NCBI RefSeq assembly: GCF_021049245.1
Contig: NZ_CP088020.1
Coordinates: forward strand, 1,742,001-1,806,000
Length of the DNA: 64,000 nucleotides
Source: Radiobacillus kanasensis
Lineage (GTDB): Bacteria; Bacillota; Bacilli; Bacillales; Amphibacillaceae
Reading direction: 5' to 3'
Shown here: piece after piece, positions 55,912 to 64,000 of the stretch
Position numbering within the stretch: the first letter of the stretch is position 1
Layout of the letters: the number at the start of each line of letters is the position of its first letter
Program-made: the position numbers and the translations under genes
Notes under the pieces: model-generated
Told to the model about the DNA's origin: nothing
Database searches by the model: none
The model's input: only the letters and a program-made list of their open reading frames with translations

Positions 55912-56130
55912 TTGAATCCAAATAGTTTTTATAATGAACTACCAATTGAGTTTTTAGGTGTTTTTTATTATTACGTGTTTGAAAAGTTTGAAGAATATTT
56001 AGCGCCTGATGAATACATAAAAGAAATTAAAATAATTGAAAGTGTGGCTCAGGCACGGGGCTTGAGCCAAAAGGAATTATATAAAATTGGTCGAGAAATA
56101 AGCATGGCAAATCATAACCAAACTCTCTAA
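55912..56130 (+). CDS. Small hypothetical protein downstream of hfq
   Basis: 72 residues, AT-rich gene. It begins with TTG at 55912, after AAGGGTGATAG. The first half is aromatic and acidic (FLGVFYYYVFEKFEEYL), the second a possible helical pair (IKEIKIIESVAQARGLSQKE). I recognise no family. A strong terminator 24 nt past the stop supports a real transcript. It lies in the region between hfq and spoVK, which holds unrelated genes in other Bacilli. Confidence 0.6.
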   Translation: MNPNSFYNELPIEFLGVFYYYVFEKFEEYLAPDEYIKEIKIIESVAQARGLSQKELYKIGREISMANHNQTL

Positions 56131-56154
56131 GACATTATAAATGGCTTAAATCTG

Positions 56155-56190
56155 AGAGGATTTGACGGAGGTCAAATCCTCTTTTTTTTG
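56155..56190 (+). terminator. Strong terminator after the small gene
   Basis: AGAGGATTTGAC pairs exactly with GTCAAATCCTCT around GGAG, followed by TTTTTTT. It is a textbook terminator. Confidence 0.9.
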
Positions 56191-56261
56191 GAGTTTGGGG
56201 TCTCCCCCAGTATTGTATCTGACACAAATACACAAGTAACTATTGGAGTTAGAATCCTGGA

Positions 56262-56417
56262 TTATCTATTGTTTCTAATGTTAATTTCTTCAACTATTAA
56301 AAACAAAAGGTTTTTCAGATCTCTGAATCGGATATCTTTTGTATATTGCTCTAGACGTTCTCTAATGACCTTCAATTCAAAATCGGAAAACCTTCTTAAA
56401 ACATCTTTTTCATCCAC
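56262..56417 (-). CDS. Tiny hypothetical protein (51 aa), minus strand
   Basis: On the minus strand, AAAGGGGG stands 8 nt before GTG 56417, which opens a 51-residue frame: MDEKDVLRRFSDFELKVIRE, then a TKDIRFRDLKNLLFLIVEE stretch, ending IRNNR. The composition (amphipathic, charged, one hydrophobic patch) is that of a real small helical protein, while the overlapping plus-strand frame looks random. I recognise no family. The gene is flanked by a 10-bp inverted repeat, GTCTCCCCCA (56210) and TGGGGGAGAC (about 56437). Confidence 0.55.
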   Translation of the reverse strand: MDEKDVLRRFSDFELKVIRERLEQYTKDIRFRDLKNLLFLIVEEINIRNNR

Positions 56418-56446
56418 TAATCTCACCCCCTTTCATTGGGGGAGAC

Positions 56447-56948
56447 ATTTGCATTTTACATGATGGGTAAAGTTGGTAGAATATAATTAGGTAATTTCAC
56501 ATAGCAATTTATGAAAAAATAGGTCAAAAGACATGCTTTTTGATTATTATGGAAAATATGATTCTGAGGGAGTCGTTTGATGCTTATATTATTGGAATGT
56601 TTGTTAGAGGTCGTTATATTATTTTGACTAAGATGGATTGATTAACAAGGGCATACGAAAAGTGATTTTATCCCGTATGAAGCAGATTTTTTTCTTTGAT
56701 AGTATTGGGTTCCGTCAATTATTCAGTAGTGGGACAACGATTGGCAGCAATGACTAATGAACTTGAGTATATATGATAAACGACGCAAGCCTCTAACACC
56801 CGAGCTATTCCAACACTTGTTTGCGCAAGTTCAAGATTGTTCTAATTGGCAAATTTCGAAGGTGTTGTCCTTACATTAAAGCGCATGAAATGCTAGGTAA
56901 TATCACTTAACATGCCTTATAGTGAATAGTGAGAGGAAGGTGATAGGA
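56447..56948. other. Gap between the tiny minus-strand gene and the AraC regulator
   Basis: About 500 nt with no supported gene. A 39-residue frame near 56760-56880 (segments KRRKPLTPELFQHLFAQV and NWQISKVLSL) and a shorter one before it (QIFFFDSIGFRQLFSSG) have protein-like composition but no ribosome site and several breaks, so this may be the remains of a lost gene. GGAAGGTGATAGG before 56949 is the ribosome site of the AraC gene. Confidence 0.4.
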
Positions 56949-57824
56949 ATGGAGTGGACTACCAGAATGAATGCGGCCATTGCCTATATTGAAGAACACA
57001 TTATGGACGAAATAACTTACGAGGAAGTTGCGAGAATTGCCTGTTGTTCCGCGCATCACTTTCAACGGATGTTTTCCTTTATCACCCAGGTATCCTTGTC
57101 TGAGTATATTAGACGGCGACGACTTTCGTTAGCGGCTATGGATCTGCAGAATAGCAATGAGAAAGTGATTGATCTCGCACTCAAGTATGGCTATGATTCC
57201 CCTGAGGCGTTTGCACGCGCGTTCCAACATTTACATGGGATCACACCGACTACCGCTCGTAACGCGGGGTCGAGGTTGAAAGTGTATCCCCGACTAACCT
57301 TCCAACTTACAATACAAGGGGTTGAGGAAATGTACTATAGAATTGAGGAAATGAGTAGTTTTAGGATTGTGGGTATTAAGGAGCGTATTTACACGAAGGG
57401 GGTTCATGATCTCAAGGATGTTTATGACAGGATGTTCCAAATAAAGGGCGCTGCGGAAGCGGGAGGGAATAAAGAAAGGTTATGGGAGATTCATAATACA
57501 GACAAAGCCAAAGGTATAATGGGGGTTTGGTATAGTGAACTTGTTGGGGACAGGGAGGAATTTTACTACATGTTGTCTGCTGTTTCCGACGAAGAGACGC
57601 CAGAAGGAATGGAATCCAAGGAAATGGAAGCAGCCACTTGGGCCGTATTTGAAGTACCCGGCCCTCCAGAACGGATTGTAGATTTTTGGCAGCGTCTATA
57701 TAAAGAATGGCTCCCGACTTCGAATTATGAGTTTGCCCATTCACCTAGTCTGGAATGTTATTTGCCAGCGGAGGAGAATAAAAACGAATTATGGGTCGCA
57801 GTAATAAAAAAACAGCAGCGGTAA
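56949..57824 (+). CDS. AraC family regulator with GyrI-like effector domain
   Basis: 291 residues. The N-terminal AraC domain (residues 8-105) has two helix-turn-helix motifs: YEEVARIACCSAHHFQRMFS, and VIDLALKYGYDSPEAFARAF with the classic PEAFARAFQHLHGITP ending. The C-terminal half (about 130-290) is a GyrI-like/Rob-type ligand domain (FRIVGIKERIYTKG, WAVFEVPG, YEFAHSPSLECYLP). Such proteins bind hydrophobic drugs or metabolites. ATG 56949 is chosen over an upstream in-frame codon by the site AGGAAGGTGATAGG. It stands alone; the terminator at 58057 lies 230 nt past its stop. Confidence 0.88.
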   Translation: MEWTTRMNAAIAYIEEHIMDEITYEEVARIACCSAHHFQRMFSFITQVSLSEYIRRRRLSLAAMDLQNSNEKVIDLALKYGYDSPEAFARAFQHLHGITPTTARNAGSRLKVYPRLTFQLTIQGVEEMYYRIEEMSSFRIVGIKERIYTKGVHDLKDVYDRMFQIKGAAEAGGNKERLWEIHNTDKAKGIMGVWYSELVGDREEFYYMLSAVSDEETPEGMESKEMEAATWAVFEVPGPPERIVDFWQRLYKEWLPTSNYEFAHSPSLECYLPAEENKNELWVAVIKKQQR

Positions 57825-58056
57825 TGGCAGAAAGTCGAGCAGATGCAGGATGATGGACGATATTTGCCCGGCTTGTGTATTTCTAACATTACATGAAATT
57901 AGCCTCTTCTTGATCATCGTGTATTACCCCATAAAATTAAGAACGGGTGCTTATTTTGAAGAAGAACAATCTACAAAACAAATTCATTTACTGCGCATTA
58001 CAAATATACTATTCAATAGAAAAAGGTTATTCTACAATCGGGTGCGATTGATCATT

Positions 58057-58102
58057 AGTCTAATACTTCGGTAAAAATGCGGAGGTATTAGACTTTTTTT
58101 CT
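58057..58102 (+). terminator. Strong terminator in the AraC-cheW gap
   Basis: AGTCTAATACTT pairs with AGGTATTAGACT (one G-U) around a 14-nt loop that adds TCGG/GCGG pairs, then seven T residues. It may serve the AraC gene 230 nt upstream. Confidence 0.8.
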
Positions 58103-58301
58103 CTTAAAATTCTTTAAGTTATAAATCATATTTACTTGGTATTACTATATTAGTAAATGTGTCGGCAACAGGTGGTAAATCCTGTAACAATCACTGGTAA
58201 GAAACATGGCAAAATAGTACTTTTTGATGGCCATAATCATTTTCTACATAGTTTTTCAAAACACTCCGAAAAAAACTATTCGTTTAGTAGAAATCAGGTC
58301 T

Positions 58302-58328
58302 TCAATACATAAAGGAAAGAACCGATAT
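58302..58328 (+). promoter_or_regulatory. Candidate SigD (flagellar sigma) promoter of cheW-MCP
   Basis: ACCGATAT at 58321-58328 contains the full SigD -10 core CCGATAT; 15 nt upstream TCAA is one base from the -35 TAAA. It lies 47 nt before the cheW start. SigD controls motility and chemotaxis genes in Bacilli. Confidence 0.6.
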
Positions 58329-58375
58329 TATGTTGAGTATTACTTTTTACCTATTGAAAGGAGGGATTTTAATAT

Positions 58376-58828
58376 ATGAAAGTAATAGTTATTCATTTGG
58401 ACAATCAAGAATATGCACTGGATATCCAGAAAGTAGTATCCATAGAAACAATAAAAGAACTAACAAGAATTCCTGGAACACCTTCTTATTTAAAAGGGGT
58501 ATTAAACTTAAGAGGGCATATTTCTCCTATTATTGATTTGAAAGAAATATTAAATATGGGAGAGGCTGCGAAAACGGAATTATCAAGAATAGTAATTGTC
58601 TACGTTAATGGTACGCAATATGGGTTTATAGTAGATGCTGCTACGGATGTGATCGACATTCACCCAGACTCCGTGCAACAAACAAATAGTCTACATGTGA
58701 AAGAAAACTTAGACTTTTTGGATGGAGTTGCAACTATAGAAAATAGACTACTGTTACTCATTAATCCTGATAAGATTTTAAAAGAAGAGCAGATAGAAGT
58801 TATTAATCAGCAAGTGAATTCTAAATAG
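58376..58828 (+). CDS. cheW: CheW-family chemotaxis coupling protein
   Basis: 150 residues, a single CheW domain: VIHLDNQEYALDIQKVVSIE, then IPGTPSYLKGVLNLRGHISP (the conserved NLRG turn) and IVYVNGTQYGFIVDAATDVI. CheW links chemoreceptors to the kinase CheA. The gene lies next to a single chemoreceptor gene, away from any che operon in view. The chromosome probably has a second cheW in the flagellar operon; that cannot be seen here. AAAGGAGGG precedes the ATG. Confidence 0.92.
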   Translation: MKVIVIHLDNQEYALDIQKVVSIETIKELTRIPGTPSYLKGVLNLRGHISPIIDLKEILNMGEAAKTELSRIVIVYVNGTQYGFIVDAATDVIDIHPDSVQQTNSLHVKENLDFLDGVATIENRLLLLINPDKILKEEQIEVINQQVNSK

Positions 58829-58888
58829 GTTGTAGTGGTTATATTAAATCGAAAAGAACAGAAATCCAAAACAGCAGGAGTGTAGAAC

Positions 58889-60586
58889 TTGAAAGTTATA
58901 AACCGACTTAAGATTGGAACAAAAATTAATTTAATTGTATTAATCATTATATTAACATTCTCAGCTATTATTTCTTATGTAGTCATGAACAACATGTCCC
59001 GGGGATTGAAAGACATTGCATTAGAGAAAGCGAAATCAGACTTAACTCTTGCTTACGAATACATCGACGCTAAATATCCAGGATCATGGAAAGTCGAGGA
59101 TGGGTCTCTCTATAAGGGCGATACCGAAATGAATGAGAATTATGAATTAGTGGATGCCATCGGGGAAATGACAGGTGATACAGTAACCATTTTCCAAGGA
59201 GATACTCGGATCGCTACCAATGTTATGATAGAGGGCGAACGGGCAATTGGAACTCAAGTATCGGCAGAAGTGAAAGCAAAGGTAATGGACGAAGAAGAGA
59301 TTTATTACGGAGAAGCGGAAGTTGTTGGGAACATGTACCAATCAGCTTATTCACCAATTATAAATGACTCAGGAGAGGTTATTGGAATTTGGTATGTTGG
59401 AGCTTCTGAAGCAATGATAGATAATACCATTTATAGTTTTATGAGGATTTTCTTTATTGTTCTAGTAATCATAGTTATCCTATCTATTATCAGTGTTTTA
59501 CTTTTCTCCAGAAGTATTCGAAGTAGACTCGTGAAAATTTCACAGGCGATGAGTAATGCTGGTGATGGAGACTTCACATATGTAGTCGAGGATAAATCCA
59601 AAGACGAAATTGGAGAGCTAGTGGTTAGTTTAGGACAAATGAGAGAGAACTTGTCGGATCTCTTACAGACTATCTCCCACACATCAGAACAAGTGGCGGC
59701 ATCTTCTGAAGAATTGTCTGCAAGCGCAGAAGAAAGCTCAAAGTCATCAGAGGTGGTTGCTCAGTCTACTCAAAAATCAGCAGAAGGAACGGAATTAACC
59801 CTAAATCATGTGGAACAAGTTGTTAGTTCCGTGGAAAATATGAAATCTGGAGTTCAGGTGGCCCTGACTAATAGTAAAGAGGTTTTATCTCTTTCTAGTC
59901 GTGCGTCCGATAACTCAAACGAAGGTTCAGTTGCGGTTGAAGCCGTGGTAAAACAAATGAATGAAATCAGTATGTCTGTAAATGAAATTAGCGGAGTTGT
60001 AACTGATTTAGGTGAAAAGTCTAAAGAGATTGGTACCATTGTTGGCTTAATTCGAGAAATATCAGAACAAACAAACCTTCTTGCTTTAAATGCAGCTATA
60101 GAAGCGGCGCGTGCAGGAGAACATGGTAAGGGTTTTGCTGTCGTTGCTTCGGAAGTTAGGAAATTGGCAGAGCAGTCATCCAAGTCTACCGAACATATTT
60201 CAAGACTTATAGAAGATATACAAAATGAAACCAATAAAGCAGTAGAAGCGATGAATCAAGGAACTGTTAAAGTAGAAGAGGGAATTAATAAAACGGGAAA
60301 CGTTAGTGAATCCTTCCAATCTATCCAAGATGTAATTGGGGATGTAACAGCTAATGTACGTGAAGTTTCTTCTACAATAGAAGACATTTCTAGTAAGAGT
60401 CAGCAAATAGTCGAAGCTATGGCTCATGTAAGAACAGCGGCGAGGGATAGTGTTGAATCTAATGAAACAAACGCTTCTGCAACACAACAGCAACTTGCAA
60501 CAATGGAAGAAATCTCTGCATCATCCGAAACGTTGTCTGATATGGCTCAAAATCTACAAGCTGCATTATCCAAGTTTAAGTTTTAA
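58889..60586 (+). CDS. Methyl-accepting chemotaxis protein with a Cache sensor
   Basis: 565 residues. Membrane helix 1 at about 12-34, an extracellular single-Cache domain at about 38-180 ([38 protein letters not shown]), membrane helix 2 at about 183-208, HAMP to about 260, and the signalling domain with the hairpin tip [18 protein letters not shown]. Many Ser/Glu/Gln repeats flank the tip as methylation helices. The ligand is unknown; single-Cache domains of this kind often bind small organic acids. The start is TTG with CAGGAGTG upstream. It follows cheW by 60 nt and likely shares its SigD-type promoter. Confidence 0.92.
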   Translation: MKVINRLKIGTKINLIVLIIILTFSAIISYVVMNNMSRGLKDIALEKAKSDLTLAYEYIDAKYPGSWKVEDGSLYKGDTEMNENYELVDAIGEMTGDTVTIFQGDTRIATNVMIEGERAIGTQVSAEVKAKVMDEEEIYYGEAEVVGNMYQSAYSPIINDSGEVIGIWYVGASEAMIDNTIYSFMRIFFIVLVIIVILSIISVLLFSRSIRSRLVKISQAMSNAGDGDFTYVVEDKSKDEIGELVVSLGQMRENLSDLLQTISHTSEQVAASSEELSASAEESSKSSEVVAQSTQKSAEGTELTLNHVEQVVSSVENMKSGVQVALTNSKEVLSLSSRASDNSNEGSVAVEAVVKQMNEISMSVNEISGVVTDLGEKSKEIGTIVGLIREISEQTNLLALNAAIEAARAGEHGKGFAVVASEVRKLAEQSSKSTEHISRLIEDIQNETNKAVEAMNQGTVKVEEGINKTGNVSESFQSIQDVIGDVTANVREVSSTIEDISSKSQQIVEAMAHVRTAARDSVESNETNASATQQQLATMEEISASSETLSDMAQNLQAALSKFKF

Positions 60587-60709
60587 GTAGTTCCTTATAA
60601 TAGCTTTTATCCTTTAGTCGGACTTTTATGTAATTAAATAATTTGTCCATAGGCTGATGTCACATACTAACCAGCTACGACGTATAATGAAGTAGTAAGG
60701 GGTGGTGAC

Positions 60710-61624
60710 GTGGAATCTCAAGTATCATTTAACAAACATGGTCAAATCAATATCGTATTACATGATCGCGAAAAAATTGTCATGGAGCATCATGAACAAT
60801 CTGACCGTATAGATCCATTCAATCGAATTGAAAAAGATTTTTCTTCTTTTATAGGGATGAGCCGCCTAAAAGAAACGGTAAAAGAAATCTACGCCAACAT
60901 TCAAATCAATCAAATGAGAGAGCATGTTGGCTTAAAAGCTCAAAAACAAGTATTGCACATGTTGTTCAAAGGGAACCCTGGAACTGGAAAAACTACGGTC
61001 GCTCGTAAGCTAGCAAATGCCTTTTATGAAATGGATGTATTAGAAAAAGGGCATTTTATAGAAGCGGAACGGGCAGATTTAGTTGGTGAGTATATCGGTC
61101 ACACGGCCCAAAAGACGAGAGACCTCGTCGAGAAAGCGATGGGTGGCATCCTGTTTATTGATGAAGCATACTCATTAGCTAGAGGTGGAGAGAAGGACTT
61201 TGGAAAAGAAGCGATAGATACGTTAGTGAAGCACATGGAAGATAACCAAAACGATTTTATCCTCATTCTTGCTGGCTATCCAGAGGAAATGGACCATTTC
61301 TTATCTTTAAATCCAGGTCTAGAGTCCCGTTTTCCTATCGTTCTAGATTTTGACGATTACTCTGTAGATGAGTTACTGCTCATCGCCAAACAAATGACGG
61401 CAGAGCGTGAATATCGGCTATCGAAAGAAACAGAGTGGAAGCTACGTGACTACTTAAGCAAGCAAAAAAGAGCTCAAGATAATAAAGGGTTCTCGAACGC
61501 AAGATTCGTGCGAAATGCCATTGAAAAAGCGATTCGAAAACACGCGGTACGAATTGTACAAAAGCGTCATTACAGTACAGAAGACTTAATGTTGATTACA
61601 AAGCATGACCTTATATTAGAATGA
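60710..61624 (+). CDS. spoVK: Stage V sporulation protein K (AAA+ ATPase)
   Basis: 304 residues, CbxX/CfqX-type AAA+ ATPase. Walker A is GNPGTGKTTVARKLA, Walker B GGILFIDEAYSLARGG, with arginine-finger region NPGLESRFPIVLDF. SpoVK is needed for spore maturation in B. subtilis. The start is GTG 60710, after AAGGGGTGGTGAC. CGTATAATG at 60681 with ACA 17 nt upstream is a poor SigK-like match and is not counted as a promoter. hflX and ynbB follow as in B. subtilis. Confidence 0.95.
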   Translation: MESQVSFNKHGQINIVLHDREKIVMEHHEQSDRIDPFNRIEKDFSSFIGMSRLKETVKEIYANIQINQMREHVGLKAQKQVLHMLFKGNPGTGKTTVARKLANAFYEMDVLEKGHFIEAERADLVGEYIGHTAQKTRDLVEKAMGGILFIDEAYSLARGGEKDFGKEAIDTLVKHMEDNQNDFILILAGYPEEMDHFLSLNPGLESRFPIVLDFDDYSVDELLLIAKQMTAEREYRLSKETEWKLRDYLSKQKRAQDNKGFSNARFVRNAIEKAIRKHAVRIVQKRHYSTEDLMLITKHDLILE

Positions 61625-61627
61625 GTC

Positions 61628-61654
61628 GGTCCTTCCTTCTTGGGAGGGCCTTTT
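61628..61654 (+). terminator. Terminator after spoVK
   Basis: GGTCCTTCC pairs with GGGAGGGCC (G-U pairs) around TTCTT, followed by TTTTG, 4 nt past the stop. Confidence 0.65.
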
Positions 61655-61770
61655 GATTTCATAGAAAGCCTTTTTTAGCAAATACTAATCACCTTCCTTA
61701 CAACGAATTTTTCAATCAAATCACTCTTTGATATGATAAAGGTAACTTATGAAAAGAGGTCGGTACGTAT

Positions 61771-63006
61771 ATGCAGGAAAATGTCTTAATAATTGCGGTT
61801 CAACATCCTAATCAAGATGAAGAACGGTTTCAATCCTCCTTGGAGGAATTACAGTCTTTAACGGAAACAGCACAAGGGGATGTCTTGAAAATTGTCACAC
61901 AAAAAAGGGATCGCATTCACCCCGCCTTATACTTAGGCGAAGGAAAAGCACAAGAAATTGCGGAGCTGGTGGAAGAGTTCGACATTGAATTAGTCATCTC
62001 TAATGATGAGTTATCTCCTGGACAATCGAAAAATTTGTCTGATCGCTTTGGGGTGCGTGTTATTGATCGAAGTCAGCTTATTCTCGATATTTTTGCACAA
62101 AGGGCAAACACGAAGGAAGGGAAACTTCAAGTCGAGCTTGCCCAATATCAATATTTATTACCAAGGTTATACGGTCAAGGGCTTGCTTTATCTCGTTTAG
62201 GTGGTGGGATCGGAACAAGAGGTCCCGGGGAAACCAAGCTTGAGTCTGATCGTCGTCACATTCAGAGACGAATCGATGATCTGAAACGCCGCTTAAATAC
62301 AGTAGTAAATCAACGTTCGCAATACCGAAAAAGAAGAAAAGAAAACAAAGCCTTTCAGATTGCTATCGTAGGCTATACGAACGCTGGAAAATCGACGATA
62401 TTTAACCGATTAACGAAAAGTCAATCTTTAGAAGAGGACCAATTGTTTGCGACACTAGACCCGCTTACACGGCAAATCGCTTTGCCATCTGGTTTTCAAA
62501 CACTTCTAACGGATACGGTTGGATTTATTCAAGACTTACCAACTACTTTGATTGCAGCATTTCGATCTACCTTGGAGGAAGTAACGGAGGCGGATTTTAT
62601 TATCCATATGGTGGATGCCTCTCATCCAGATCAGGAACAGCATCAAAAGACGGTCAATCGTTTATTGGGAGAATTAGGCGCAGACCAATTACCAATGTTA
62701 ACGGTTTACAATAAAAAGGATATGTTAACAGAGGCGTTTATCCCTAGCGTGCAACCATCCATTACGATAAGCGCTCATGATCCAATCGACTTAAGAAGAG
62801 TGCTACACAAAGTAGAAGAAGTGATGATGGATCAGTGGGAACCATACCGAGTGGAAGTCGACTCTGGAGATGGAAATTTTCTTCAGCTATTAGAGCGAAA
62901 AACGATTGTACAAAATAAATCGTTTAAAGAAGAAATAGAATCTTATGTTTATAACGGGTATGCCGATCCAAATCATCCGTTGAGCTATAAATTAAAGGAG
63001 AACTAA
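61771..63006 (+). CDS. hflX: GTPase HflX
   Basis: 411 residues. The N-terminal HflX domain (ALYLGEGKAQEIAELVEEFD, VIDRSQLILDIFAQRANTKE, GPGETKLESDRRHI) precedes a TRAFAC G domain: G1 GYTNAGKSTIFN near residue 200, DTVGFIQDLPTTLI, and G4 YNKKD. HflX binds the 50S subunit and rescues stalled or heat-damaged ribosomes. It is called ynbA in B. subtilis. ATG follows AAGAGGTCGG. ynbB starts 6 nt past the stop. Confidence 0.95.
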   Translation: MQENVLIIAVQHPNQDEERFQSSLEELQSLTETAQGDVLKIVTQKRDRIHPALYLGEGKAQEIAELVEEFDIELVISNDELSPGQSKNLSDRFGVRVIDRSQLILDIFAQRANTKEGKLQVELAQYQYLLPRLYGQGLALSRLGGGIGTRGPGETKLESDRRHIQRRIDDLKRRLNTVVNQRSQYRKRRKENKAFQIAIVGYTNAGKSTIFNRLTKSQSLEEDQLFATLDPLTRQIALPSGFQTLLTDTVGFIQDLPTTLIAAFRSTLEEVTEADFIIHMVDASHPDQEQHQKTVNRLLGELGADQLPMLTVYNKKDMLTEAFIPSVQPSITISAHDPIDLRRVLHKVEEVMMDQWEPYRVEVDSGDGNFLQLLERKTIVQNKSFKEEIESYVYNGYADPNHPLSYKLKEN

Positions 63007-63012
63007 GAAAAT

Positions 63013-64000
63013 ATGAACCAATCGCAAATTGATACACTAGAATCCGAACTATGGCCACTCTTTCAACAGACAGACAAAATCGTGGAACATAATCAGAGAA
63101 AAGTGTTAGAAGCATTTAGAAATCAAAAAGTAAGTGACAGTCATTTTAATCCGACAACGGGATATGGCTATGATGATTATGGCCGCGATACGCTAGAAGC
63201 GGTTTATGCGGAAGTATTCCGTGCCGAGGATGCCTTAGTTCGACCTCAACTCATTTCTGGTACCCATGCGATATCGACAGCTTTGTTCGGCGTATTGCGT
63301 CCTGGAGATGAGCTGTTATACATAACTGGACAACCTTATGACACACTAGAAGGCATTTTGGAAAAAGGTGAAGGGTCCTTAAAGGAGTTTCAAATTGATT
63401 ACAACTCGGTAGCTTTACTAGAGGATGGATCTATTGATTATGTCCAGGTTCAAAAAGCTATTCAACCAAAAACCAAGGTAATTGGAATTCAGCGATCAAG
63501 AGGCTACGATGATCGGCCATCTTTCACTATTGAGCAAATAAGGGAAATGATTCAATTTGTGAAAGAAGTAAAACGAGATGTCCTTGTATTTGTGGATAAT
63601 TGTTATGGAGAATTCGTTGAAGTACAAGAACCGATTGAAGTGGGAGCAGATATCATCGCTGGCTCTCTAATCAAAAATCCGGGAGGTGGAATCGCAAGAA
63701 TAGGAGGCTATATCGCAGGTCGTAAGGACTTAATAGAAAAAGCAGCCAATCGGTTAACAGCGCCAGGATTAGGAAAAGAAATTGGGGCATCTCTAGGAAT
63801 GCTTCAGGAAATGTACCAAGGTTTTTTCCTTGCACCACATGTCGTTGGAGAAGCGCTTAAAGGGGCGATTTTTTCTTCGAAGCTTCTTTCCGAACTGGGC
63901 TTTCAAACTCATCCAACGTTTGATGCAACACGTACAGATTTAATACAAGCAGTTAACTTCCAAACCGCGGATCAAATGGTGGCATTTTGCCAGGCCATTC
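63013..64000 (+). CDS. ynbB: Aminotransferase-like PLP enzyme YnbB (methionine gamma-lyase-like), 3' truncated by window
   Basis: 329 codons are visible and the frame is open at the right edge. The fold is the PLP type I (Cys/Met metabolism) family: RPQLISGTHAISTALFGVLR, YDDRPSFTIEQIREM, VDNCYGEFVE, and GSLIKNPGGGIARIGGYIAG with the likely PLP Lys. Database entries call this group methionine gamma-lyase family or aluminium resistance protein; the true reaction is uncertain. ATG 63013 lacks a strong ribosome site, consistent with coupling to hflX 6 nt upstream. The usual length is about 420 residues, so roughly 90 are missing. Confidence 0.92.
   Translation, partial: MNQSQIDTLESELWPLFQQTDKIVEHNQRKVLEAFRNQKVSDSHFNPTTGYGYDDYGRDTLEAVYAEVFRAEDALVRPQLISGTHAISTALFGVLRPGDELLYITGQPYDTLEGILEKGEGSLKEFQIDYNSVALLEDGSIDYVQVQKAIQPKTKVIGIQRSRGYDDRPSFTIEQIREMIQFVKEVKRDVLVFVDNCYGEFVEVQEPIEVGADIIAGSLIKNPGGGIARIGGYIAGRKDLIEKAANRLTAPGLGKEIGASLGMLQEMYQGFFLAPHVVGEALKGAIFSSKLLSELGFQTHPTFDATRTDLIQAVNFQTADQMVAFCQAI

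Larger units (their letters stand above)
57825..58375. other. Gap between the AraC regulator and cheW
   Basis: 550 nt without a supported gene. A 74-residue frame at 57850 has no family resemblance and no good ribosome site. The stretch 57940-58050 (AT-rich) ends at a strong terminator, suggesting that a gene once lay here. The right end carries the SigD-like promoter of cheW. Confidence 0.45.

Noticed and set aside
56188..56463. 91-residue plus-strand frame after the small gene
   Set aside because: It starts within the U-tract of a strong terminator and overlaps the better-supported minus-strand gene at 56262-56417.
57850..58074. 74-residue plus-strand frame after the AraC gene
   Set aside because: It has no clear ribosome site, no family resemblance, and its end runs into the terminator stem.
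60642..60690. SigE or SigK promoter for spoVK
   Set aside because: CATACTAA and CGTATAATG are partial -10 matches, but neither has a convincing -35 with the right spacing, so no promoter is listed.
1..64000. CRISPR array, tRNA or rRNA genes, IS transposase, prophage
   Set aside because: No regular spaced direct repeats, no cloverleaf-like or rRNA sequence and no transposase, integrase or phage structural protein were found among the frames.

Overview
The window is a gene-dense, low-GC stretch of a chromosome from an endospore-forming Bacillaceae bacterium. I read the genus as open; a Virgibacillus/Oceanobacillus/Pontibacillus-like lineage would fit. The evidence is near-continuous agreement with the Bacillus subtilis nusA-to-ynbB gene order, five sporulation loci (dpaAB/spoVF, spoIIIE, spoVS, cotE, spoVK), strong Shine-Dalgarno sites of the AGGAGG type, and frequent TTG/GTG starts. 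No rRNA, tRNA, CRISPR array, insertion-sequence transposase or prophage was seen.

Layout. 1-8.4 kb: translation and RNA genes (nusA end, ylxR, ylxQ, infB, ylxP, rbfA, truB, ribF, rpsO, pnp). 8.4-9.4 kb: a gene-free palindromic repeat element. 9.5-12.5 kb: ylxY, mlpA, a small membrane protein and ymxH. 12.6-17.6 kb: dipicolinate synthase (dpaA, dpaB) followed by the aspartate/lysine pathway (asd, dapG, dapA), which supplies dihydrodipicolinate for the spore core and for diaminopimelate. 17.7-21.9 kb: an accessory block (HAD hydrolase, three poorly known membrane or exported proteins, a fused double ABC permease) where B. subtilis has rnjB. 21.9-26.6 kb: tepA, ylzJ, spoIIIE, ymfC. 26.7-31.6 kb: a BMP-type nucleoside ABC importer. 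31.7-37.3 kb: the ymfF-ymfH-ymfI-ymfJ-ymfK-ymfM block, including elongation factor P modification genes. 37.4-46.6 kb: pgsA, cinA, recA, rny, ymdB, spoVS, miaB, ricA, cotE. 47-52 kb: a frameshifted small gene on the minus strand, then mutS and mutL. 52.1-52.7 kb: a second copy of the palindromic element. 53-54.3 kb: an AbiGi-type antitoxin homologue without a toxin partner, and a Dps ferritin. 54.5-64 kb: miaA, hfq, an accessory patch (two tiny hypothetical genes, an AraC regulator, a cheW-MCP pair with a SigD-like promoter), then spoVK, hflX and the start of ynbB.

The genes form several working groups: ribosome and RNA maturation (infB, rbfA, truB, rpsO, pnp, rny, miaA, miaB, hfq, hflX), spore formation (dpaAB, spoIIIE, spoVS, cotE, spoVK, plus ricA and ymdB acting on developmental decisions), DNA repair and genome integrity (recA, mutS, mutL, dps), and envelope and transport (pgsA, ymfM, the BMP importer, the fused permease).

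The most unusual content is non-coding. Two loci 44 kb apart carry the same MITE-like element with terminal inverted repeats around a core beginning TGCGACGTAA and long internal inverted arms. A second short repeat family sits next to recA, mutS and spoIIIE, starting within about 6 nt of the recA and mutS stop codons. A nested inverted repeat fills the dpaB-asd gap. The coding oddities worth a look are the OppB/OppC-like fusion, the missing rnjB, the frameshifted DUF2642-like gene and a RicA with no cysteines.
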